Assembly: GCA_020427625.1 (NCBI GenBank)
Contig: JAGQOI010000268.1
Coordinates: 1 to 8,211, forward strand
Reading direction: 5' to 3'
Length of the DNA: 8,211 nt
From: Phycisphaerales bacterium
GTDB lineage: Bacteria > Planctomycetota > Phycisphaerae > Phycisphaerales > SM1A02
Numbering within the stretch: position 1 is the stretch's first letter; every line of letters starts with the position of its first letter. The notes beneath the pieces are model-generated. The model ran no database searches and was not told the origin of the DNA. It saw only the letters and a program-made list of their open reading frames with translations. Below are positions 1 through 4,981 of this stretch, in pieces. Both the position numbers and the translations under genes were made by a program.

Positions 1-208
1 GCTCCTTCCAGCGCTCGAGCGCGCTCTGGAACTCGTCTCGGGCCTCGTCCTGACCGTCGCGCGCCGCCTTCACACGATCGACCAACAAGTCGCGCTTCTC
101 GATCCCGACGCGATCCAAGACGCGGTAGTACACCTCGCGGCATCCGACGCCCGTGATCACGAGCAGACCGGCGAGCGCGAGGCGCGCGGCGGAGGAGCGG
201 CGAGCGGG
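1..208 (-). CDS. DUF2959-like lipoprotein, 5' end disrupted, runs off the window
   Basis: Read on the minus strand, this frame gives a hydrophobic segment (LALAGLLVITGVGC) followed by REVYYRVLDRVGIEKRDLLV, then DRVKAARDGQDEARDEFQSA and LERWKE at the window edge. The block YY..LD+VGI.KRD.LVDRV..ARD.Q.EA..EF.SALE is the conserved N-terminal pattern of DUF2959, a family of small, mostly helical envelope proteins of unknown function, often lipoproteins. The Cys after the hydrophobic segment could be a lipid-attachment site, but the lipobox (GVGC) is imperfect. There is no ATG, GTG or TTG in this frame between position 241 and the GTG at 160-158, and starting there would remove most of the signal segment. 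The natural start is therefore missing: the codon just before P-A-R-R, where a start would be expected, is GTT. The upstream sequence instead encodes an M28 peptidase N-terminus in another frame. I am fairly sure of the family, and unsure whether the gene is expressed. Confidence 0.6.
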
Positions 209-534
209 AACGGCTGGCGGTAGCTCGTGCGTTCGCCCGTGTCGCCCTTGGCCGGGAACGCCGGCGCGAGCCCGTACGCCTCGAAGTAGAACTCGACGTA
301 GTCGGAGGCGATCTCCATGCCACGCGTGCCCGGCAGGCGACCCTCCATGAACGGACTCGCGAGCGTCGTGAGATGATCGTTGTACAGGCGGACGTCCTCG
401 TCGGCCTCCATGAGGACGTTGGCGATCGGATCGCTCGGCGCCTCAGCCGCCGTGGCGAGCGTGACGCCGACGAACGGCGCGGGCAGGAGCAGGGCGAGGA
501 TCGCGGGCACGGTGCGACCGGTGATGACGGGCAT
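157..534 (-). CDS. N-terminal fragment of a secreted M28-type peptidase, truncated
   Basis: This 125-residue frame starts at the ATG at 534-532, with GAAAGG 6 nt upstream. A longer frame extends upstream of this ATG, but it covers intergenic-like sequence and the divergent gene. Residues 1-30 form a signal peptide with a hydrophobic core and ATAA before the mature end. The mature part (DEDVRLYNDHLTTLASPFME, then GRLPGTRGMEIASDYVEFYF) resembles the N-terminal lead-in of bacterial M28 zinc aminopeptidases, where the phrase 'hl..Las..meGR.pGt.g...a.dY....f...GL.Pa' precedes the catalytic domain. Similarity ends around residue 110 (SYRQPFPL). The last 15 or so residues are Arg/Pro/Ser-rich and are the DUF2959 gene read out of frame, up to a TGA at 159-157. 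None of the M28 metal ligands (His, Asp, Glu) is present, so this product cannot be an active peptidase. Family members are usually several hundred residues long. It is probably a pseudogene remnant or an assembly artefact. Confidence 0.6.
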   Translation of the reverse strand: MPVITGRTVPAILALLLPAPFVGVTLATAAEAPSDPIANVLMEADEDVRLYNDHLTTLASPFMEGRLPGTRGMEIASDYVEFYFEAYGLAPAFPAKGDTGERTSYRQPFPLAAPPPRASRSPVCS

Positions 535-540
535 GGGCGT

Positions 541-546
541 CCTTTC
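541..546 (-). promoter_or_regulatory. Ribosome binding site of the M28 fragment
   Basis: On the minus strand GAAAGG lies 6 nt before the ATG at 534-532. It decides this start over the upstream extension of the same frame. Confidence 0.6.
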
Positions 547-586
547 GCTGGGACTGGGCGGCCGCAACCGCGGCGACCGACCGACC

Positions 587-592
587 AGACTA
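587..592 (-). promoter_or_regulatory. Candidate -10 element (TAGTCT) for the minus-strand gene
   Basis: Minus-strand reading gives ACTGGTAGTCTGG, a TANNNT box within an AT-richer patch, 52 nt upstream of the ATG at 534. No convincing -35 box was found. A similar GGTANNCT string (GGTACGCT) precedes the gene at 4982. This is prediction by eye only. Confidence 0.3.
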
Positions 593-687
593 CCAGTTTT
601 CTTCAGCCCGTCGCCGCCGGGCGACCCGGCGCGCAGCGGAACCTCGCGCCCGACGGGACGCGTGCGTTCTGGTACCGGCGGGCGCGG

Positions 688-720
688 CCGGCGTTGCACG
701 ACCGGCGTTGCACGACCGGC
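688..720. repeat. 14-bp tandem direct repeat, about 2.4 copies
   Basis: The unit CCGGCGTTGCACGA occurs at 688-701 and exactly again at 702-715, followed by a partial copy CCGGC (716-720). It lies between the two divergent genes, about 40 bp upstream of the candidate -10 box of the plus-strand operon. A tandem site could bind a regulator, but a replication-slippage duplication explains it equally well. Confidence 0.8.
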
Positions 721-758
721 ACGGGTCACCGCCGTCGCCGCCCGGATCGGCGTTCCCC

Positions 759-764
759 TACAAT
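759..764 (+). promoter_or_regulatory. Candidate -10 element (TACAAT) for the metal-ABC operon
   Basis: TACAAT is one base from the consensus TATAAT and stands out in very GC-rich surroundings. It sits 38 nt before the ATG at 803, which would give a 5' leader of about 30 nt. No clear -35 hexamer lies 16-18 nt upstream. No strong Shine-Dalgarno sequence precedes the ATG at 803. Confidence 0.4.
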
Positions 765-802
765 GCTCCCCGGACCGCCTCCGACGCGCGTCCCGAACGC
801 CC

Positions 803-2125
803 ATGCCCCACCTCCCGATTCGTCGTTCCCGGCTTCGTTCGGTCGTGCTCGTCGCGCTGGCGATATTCGCGACGGTCGTTCCGGCGTCCGCCCACCCGCA
901 GGACGGTCCGCACGCCGACGTGCGCATCGGCATCGACGACGGCGGCGTGCACTTCACGATCACGATGAACCTCGTCTTCATGGACGATCTCGTGACCGTC
1001 CCCCGCGAGAGCGTCGAGTCCCTTCACCCCATCGAGGCCGACGACGCCCGCGACGCGCTCGTCGACTTCTTCCGCACGCACAATCGCGTCACCGTCGACG
1101 GCGTCGAGGTGAGCCCCGTCGCGACCGGATTCGAGATCCTGCCCGTCGATCGGTCGCTCGTGGGGCTGTTCCCCGTCTCCGGATTGCGTGGCCTGCAGCG
1201 GGTCCGGCTCGAACTCGAACACTCCGCGAAGGCGCCGCCGCGCCGCGTCGAGATGATCTGGGGCCCGTTCCCGCGCGATCTCCTCCTGAGCACGCCCGAG
1301 GATCCGCGCTCGCTGGAGATCGTCGCCGAACTCACCGCGGGCGGATTGAACTCGATCGTCACGTTCACCGAGGACGAGCCGGAGTTCACCTGGCACGATC
1401 CCGGCGCCGCCGCGGGCGAGCGCTTCCTGCCGGTTCCGGAACCGGTGACCGTCCGCACCCGCGACGTGCCGGTCGTGACGCTGGTGTTCGTGGTCATCGC
1501 CGGATTGACCGGGCTCGTCACGCTGCTCGGCGGGCGGTGGCGGCGTCGTCCGTTCGCGGTGGCGGTGACGCTCGTCCTGCTGCTCGGTCTGGCCGGCGCG
1601 TCCTGGCCGCTCGGTCGCGCGACGATCCGCGACCCCTTCGACGATGCGCCGCGCCTGCCCGACGCGTCCGAGGCGATCGCGATCTTCACGCCGCTGCACG
1701 CGAACATCTATCGCGCGTTCGACTACACCGACGAGTCGCAGGTCTACGACGCCCTTGCCCGGAGCGTCGACGGTCGTCTGCTGGACGATCTGTACAACGA
1801 GATCTACCGCTCGCTCATCATGCAGGAGGAGGGCGGCGCGGTGAGCCGCGTGCAGGCGGTCACGCCGCTCGAACAGCGCGTCGAGAGCATCGGCATCGTG
1901 CCCGGGTTCGACGCGGTGGGGTTCCACATCGTGGCCCGGTGGCAGGTGACGGGCATCGTCGTGCACTGGGGACATTCCCACCGGCGCACGAACGAGTACG
2001 CGGCGGACTACACGGTGATCAGCACGCCCGCCGGGTGGCGGATCGCGGGCAGCCAGGTCCTCGAGCAGTTCCGCGTCGATGCCGCGCCGGCGCCCGTCGT
2101 CCTTCCGCCGGGCACCGAGTTGTGA
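803..2125 (+). CDS. Membrane-anchored secreted protein of unknown family, first gene of metal-ABC operon
   Basis: The product is 440 residues long. I do not recognise a named family. Residues 1-30 are a signal peptide ending in ASA, so the mature protein would begin HPQDGPHADV. Residues 31-220 form an extracytoplasmic domain with beta-rich spacing (VRIGIDDGGVHFTITMNLVF, RRVEMIWGPF). Two hydrophobic helices follow, at about 223-243 and 250-270, joined by a short basic turn (GGRWRRRP), so both ends should lie outside the cytoplasm. Residues 275-425 form a second domain (ANIYRAFDYTDESQVYDALA, then SVDGRLLDDLYNEIYRSLIM) ending in a strand-rich part that resembles NTF2-like folds. It carries HWGHSH at 388-393, a possible metal site. 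The ATG at 803 was chosen because it directly precedes the signal peptide; the open frame upstream is intergenic. The stop overlaps the GTG of the ATPase gene. From context I infer an accessory subunit for metal capture or for permease assembly. Confidence 0.8.
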   Translation: MPHLPIRRSRLRSVVLVALAIFATVVPASAHPQDGPHADVRIGIDDGGVHFTITMNLVFMDDLVTVPRESVESLHPIEADDARDALVDFFRTHNRVTVDGVEVSPVATGFEILPVDRSLVGLFPVSGLRGLQRVRLELEHSAKAPPRRVEMIWGPFPRDLLLSTPEDPRSLEIVAELTAGGLNSIVTFTEDEPEFTWHDPGAAAGERFLPVPEPVTVRTRDVPVVTLVFVVIAGLTGLVTLLGGRWRRRPFAVAVTLVLLLGLAGASWPLGRATIRDPFDDAPRLPDASEAIAIFTPLHANIYRAFDYTDESQVYDALARSVDGRLLDDLYNEIYRSLIMQEEGGAVSRVQAVTPLEQRVESIGIVPGFDAVGFHIVARWQVTGIVVHWGHSHRRTNEYAADYTVISTPAGWRIAGSQVLEQFRVDAAPAPVVLPPGTEL

Positions 2126-2826
2126 ATCCGCGCGCGTCCGCCGCCGCGAACGGGAGCGACGACGTCATCGCGGCGCACGGACTCCGCTTCGCGTATCCCG
2201 GCGACGGCTTCCGGCTGCGGGTCGAGACGCTGCGGATCCCGGTCGGCGCGCACGCGGCCTGCATCGGTCCGAGCGGGTGCGGCAAGACGACGCTCATCAA
2301 CCTGCTCACGGGCATCGTCGCGCCCGACGCCGGGCGCATCGAACTCTGCGGACAGGCCATCACCGATCTCTCGGAGGACGCGCGCCGGGCGCTGCGGATC
2401 CGTCGCGTCGGACTCGTGTTCCAGGAATTCGAACTGCTCGACTACCTCACGGCCTACGAGAACATCCTGCTGCCGTACTACGTCGCCGCCGACATGCCGG
2501 CGGACGGCGCGGCTCGGGAGCGGGCCCGGTCGATCGCGACCGCGATGGGGGTCGCCTCGACGCTGCGCCGTCGACCCGGGCGACTCTCGCAGGGCGAACG
2601 CCAGCGCATCGCCGTCTGCCGCGCACTCGTGACGCAACCCGACCTCATCGTCTGCGACGAACCGACCGGCAACCTCGATCCGGCGTCGACGGCGCGGACG
2701 CTGGATCTGCTCTTCGAGCAGGCCGCGGCTCACGACGCGACGCTGCTCGTCGTCACCCACAATCACGCCCTGCTGGACCGGTTCGACCGGGTCATCGACA
2801 TGTCGGCGCCGGAGGGCGCGTCATGA
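2122..2826 (+). CDS. ABC transporter ATP-binding protein, MacB/LolD type
   Basis: A cytoplasmic ATPase of 234 residues, a normal length for a stand-alone nucleotide-binding domain. Visible motifs in order are Walker A GPSGCGKTT (49-57), Q-loop VFQEFELL (Gln101), signature LSQGERQR (155-162), Walker B LIVCDEP (175-181) with catalytic Glu180, D-loop NLDP (184-187) and the H-loop His213 in VVTHN. The EPTGNLD string after Walker B and the QEFELLDYLTAYENILLP stretch are characteristic of the MacB/LolD/FtsE group rather than of ZnuC-type metal importers. The signature has Gln where the consensus LSGGQ has its first Gly. Translation starts at a GTG that overlaps the previous stop (GTGA, 2122-2125), with no strong ribosome binding site, which suggests coupled translation. 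It presumably powers the permease encoded next, whose start overlaps its stop. Confidence 0.92.
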   Translation: MNPRASAAANGSDDVIAAHGLRFAYPGDGFRLRVETLRIPVGAHAACIGPSGCGKTTLINLLTGIVAPDAGRIELCGQAITDLSEDARRALRIRRVGLVFQEFELLDYLTAYENILLPYYVAADMPADGAARERARSIATAMGVASTLRRRPGRLSQGERQRIAVCRALVTQPDLIVCDEPTGNLDPASTARTLDLLFEQAAAHDATLLVVTHNHALLDRFDRVIDMSAPEGAS

Positions 2827-4001
2827 AGCGGGGGATCTGGCGGCTGTCGCTGCGGCGCGTCCGCGCCCAGCCGCTGCAGACCGGCATCCTCGCGCTGTGC
2901 ATCGCGGTGTCGATCTTCCTGCCGGTCGAGACGCGCCTGCTCGTCGCCCGCTACGAACGCGAACTCACCGCCCGCGCCCGCGCGACGCCGATGCTCGCCG
3001 GTCCCGCCGGCAACCGCTTCGACCTCGCCCTCACGTCGCTCTACTTCCGGGCGAGCACCCTCGCGACGTACCGCATGGATGCGTTCGAGGCGCTCGCGTC
3101 GACCGACCTCGCGACCGTGATTCCGCTCCGTCTCGGGTGCGCGGCTCGCGGGCATGCGCTCGTCGGCACGGACCCCGAGTACTACCGGTTCCGCGGTCTC
3201 GTCCCGCGCGCCGGCACGCTTCCGCTGCGCCCCGGCGACATCGTCCTCGGCGCCGCCGTCGCCGACGCGCTCGATCTCGCGCCGGGCGACACCGTGTTCT
3301 CCGACCAGCGCGAACTCTACGACATCGCCCAGCCGCCGGCGCTGAAGATGCGGGTGACGGGCGTGCTCGCGCGTCGGGGCACGCCGGACGACGATGCGAT
3401 CTTCACCGACCTCATGACGACGTGGATCATCGACGGGCTCGCGCACGGGCACGGCGACGTCACGAAGTCCATCGATCCCGCCCTCGTCCTCGCCCGCTCC
3501 GACGACCGGATCGCCGTGAGTGGCGCGTTCATCGAGTACAACGAGGTGACGCCCGACACGCTCACGTCCCTGCATCTGCACGTCGATCACGCCGACCTGC
3601 CGCTGTCGGCCGCGATCGTCGTGCCCCGCGACGCCAAGGCGGGCACGATGCTCAAGGCCCGCGTGAACGCGCAGGCGCTCGAGCAGATGATCGTCCCGAC
3701 GGACGTCATCGCCGACCTGCTCGCCTACGTGTTCCGGGTGCAGGCGATGCTCGACGGACTCAGCGCCGTCCTCGCGGCCTGCACGCTGCTGCTCACCGGG
3801 CTCGTCATGCTGCTCTCCACGCGCCTTCGCGCCCGAGAGATGCAGACGCTCCACCGCATCGGCGCCGGGCGCTTCACCGTCGCGCGCCTGTACGCGACGG
3901 AACTGCTCATCATCCTCGTCGCCAGTCTCGTGCTCGCGGGGACGGGCATCCTCGTCGCGCAGACCGTTCTGCCGAATCTCGTGTTCATGCTTGCGGAGTA
4001 A
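2823..4001 (+). CDS. ABC transporter permease, FtsX/MacB-like
   Basis: A protein of 392 residues that starts at an ATG overlapping the ATPase stop (ATGA). A helix at about 19-36 (LQTGILALCIAVSIFLPVET) is followed by a large extracytoplasmic domain, about 37-305, of the MacB periplasmic-core type: LVGTDPEYYRFRGLVPRAGT and LRPGDIVLGAAVADALDLAP match the usual 'G.....f......G....l..G..vvlg..lA..L.l..Gd' pattern. A helix at about 313-332 follows, then the cytoplasmic loop RLRAREMQTLHRIGAGRFTV, the coupling segment typical of FtsX-like permeases. A last helix lies at about 361-380 and the protein ends at LPNLVFMLAE. Only three helices are visible, where FtsX/MacB permeases normally have four. The outer domain carries HGHGD (208-212) and HLHVDH (251-256), possible metal ligands. 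I infer that it works with the preceding ATPase and the following ZnuA-like lipoprotein. Confidence 0.85.
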   Translation: MKRGIWRLSLRRVRAQPLQTGILALCIAVSIFLPVETRLLVARYERELTARARATPMLAGPAGNRFDLALTSLYFRASTLATYRMDAFEALASTDLATVIPLRLGCAARGHALVGTDPEYYRFRGLVPRAGTLPLRPGDIVLGAAVADALDLAPGDTVFSDQRELYDIAQPPALKMRVTGVLARRGTPDDDAIFTDLMTTWIIDGLAHGHGDVTKSIDPALVLARSDDRIAVSGAFIEYNEVTPDTLTSLHLHVDHADLPLSAAIVVPRDAKAGTMLKARVNAQALEQMIVPTDVIADLLAYVFRVQAMLDGLSAVLAACTLLLTGLVMLLSTRLRAREMQTLHRIGAGRFTVARLYATELLIILVASLVLAGTGILVAQTVLPNLVFMLAE

Positions 4002-4007
4002 TCAACG

Positions 4008-4931
4008 ATGTCCCTCGTTCTCCGGTTCGTCGCCGCGCTCGGCATCCTCCTTCTCGTCGTCGGGTGCGATACGTCGCCGCCGCCGCCGCCCGTGACCGCC
4101 GCGCCCGAGGGGATCGCGACGACGTTCTACCCGATCACCGACTTCGCCCGTCGGATCGCGGGCGATCTCGTCGAGGTCGTCTGTCCGCTGCCGGACGACG
4201 AGGATCCGATCTTCTGGTCGCCGTCGGACGAGGCCATCCGCGCCTACCAGGCTGCGCGGGTCATCCTCGTCAACGGCGCCGGCTTCGAGCAGTGGGTGTC
4301 CCGCGTCAGCCTGCCCCGCGATCGGGTCGTCGAGACTGCCGCCCGCCTGGACGCGCCGTTCATCACGTACCAGTCGATGACCCACCAGCACGGGCTCGGC
4401 GGCGCGCACACCCACGAGGGCATCGACGGGCACACGTGGGTCGATCCCGTGAACGCCGTGGCGCAGGCGGACGTCATCCTCGACGCCGTCGTCAAGGCGT
4501 GGCCGGACCATGCCGCGACGTTCCGGACGAATCATGCCGCCCTCGTCGCCGATCTCCGCACGCTCGACGCGCGCCTCGTCGCGCTGGCGCCGAGGATGCG
4601 CGAGACGACCGTCCTGTGCTCGCACCCGGCCTACAACTACCTCGCGCGACGGTACGGCTGGACGGTGACGAACTTCGGCCTTGATCCCGAGGCTCCGCTG
4701 TCGGACGCCGACATCGACGCGATCGTCGCCCGCATCGGCCCGCCCGATCGTCCGACGCTGCTGCTGTGGGAATCCGCGCCGCTCGCCGCATCGGTGTCGG
4801 CGCTCGAGGCCGCGGGCATCCGCAACGTCGTCTTTTCACCCATGGAACACGCGCCGGACGGCGGCCGGGACTACGTCGCGGCGATGCGGGACACCATCGC
4901 GGCGCTCGCGGCATCGGTGGGCGCGGAGTAG
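4008..4931 (+). CDS. ZnuA-like metal ABC transporter solute-binding lipoprotein
   Basis: A protein of 307 residues, the usual size for cluster A-I (ZnuA/TroA-type) binding proteins. Residues 1-20 form a lipoprotein signal ending in VVGC, with Cys20 as the lipidated residue, followed by a Pro-rich tether (PPPPP). The first lobe begins IATTFYPITDFARRIAGD, the standard family opening. A His-rich loop has His126, 128, 134 and 136, as in zinc-specific members. GHTWVDP (His142) and CSHPAYNYLARRYGW (His206) match the second and third canonical metal ligands, and Glu255 in LLLWESAP fits the acidic fourth. The first ligand is missing: where the family has DPHxYEPSPSD this protein has DPIFWSPSD (66-74), so the His is replaced by Ile68. 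It starts 6 nt after the permease stop. Zinc is the likeliest substrate, with manganese or copper possible. This is the last gene of the operon before a 50-nt gap. Confidence 0.9.
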   Translation: MSLVLRFVAALGILLLVVGCDTSPPPPPVTAAPEGIATTFYPITDFARRIAGDLVEVVCPLPDDEDPIFWSPSDEAIRAYQAARVILVNGAGFEQWVSRVSLPRDRVVETAARLDAPFITYQSMTHQHGLGGAHTHEGIDGHTWVDPVNAVAQADVILDAVVKAWPDHAATFRTNHAALVADLRTLDARLVALAPRMRETTVLCSHPAYNYLARRYGWTVTNFGLDPEAPLSDADIDAIVARIGPPDRPTLLLWESAPLAASVSALEAAGIRNVVFSPMEHAPDGGRDYVAAMRDTIAALAASVGAE

Positions 4932-4981
4932 GGCGCATTCCCGCTGGCAAACGCGCTCGGCGCTGGTACGCTGGAGATCTC
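4932..4981 (+). promoter_or_regulatory. Short intergenic gap with ribosome binding site of the PSCyt protein
   Basis: GGAG at 4973-4976 lies 5 nt before the ATG at 4982 and supports that start. A TACGCT box (4967-4972, within GGTACGCT) resembles a -10 element. If it were used, transcription would begin at about 4979, downstream of GGAG, so the two sites cannot both serve the same transcript. A small GCGC-TCG-GCGC hairpin (4953-4963) has no T-tract, so I see no convincing terminator. Read-through from the metal operon is possible. Confidence 0.45.

Larger units (their letters stand above)
535..802. other. Divergent intergenic region
   Basis: The 268 bp between the minus-strand peptidase fragment and the plus-strand operon hold no convincing gene; frames crossing it are Arg/Pro/Ser-rich shadows. 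It contains a short CGAC tetranucleotide run (574-585), a small AT-richer patch (587-604), a 14-bp tandem repeat (688-720) and candidate -10 boxes in both directions. No tRNA, riboswitch or terminator was recognised by eye. Confidence 0.6.

Noticed and set aside
380..802. Upstream extension of the 440-residue protein to 581 residues
   Set aside because: The added 141 residues look like translated intergenic DNA and would bury a clear signal peptide. The ATG at 803 places the signal peptide at the N-terminus.
535..981. Upstream extension of the M28 fragment to 274 residues
   Set aside because: It would run through the promoter region and into the divergent gene. The ATG at 534 has its own ribosome binding site and signal peptide.
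373..2121. Upstream extension of the ABC ATPase frame, giving an 817-residue product
   Set aside because: The part before 2122 is Arg/Pro-rich shadow sequence overlapping the secreted protein gene, and ABC similarity begins only just after the GTG at 2122.
4953..4963. GCGC-TCG-GCGC hairpin as a terminator
   Set aside because: The stem is only 4 bp and no T-run follows. Such strings are common in GC-rich DNA.
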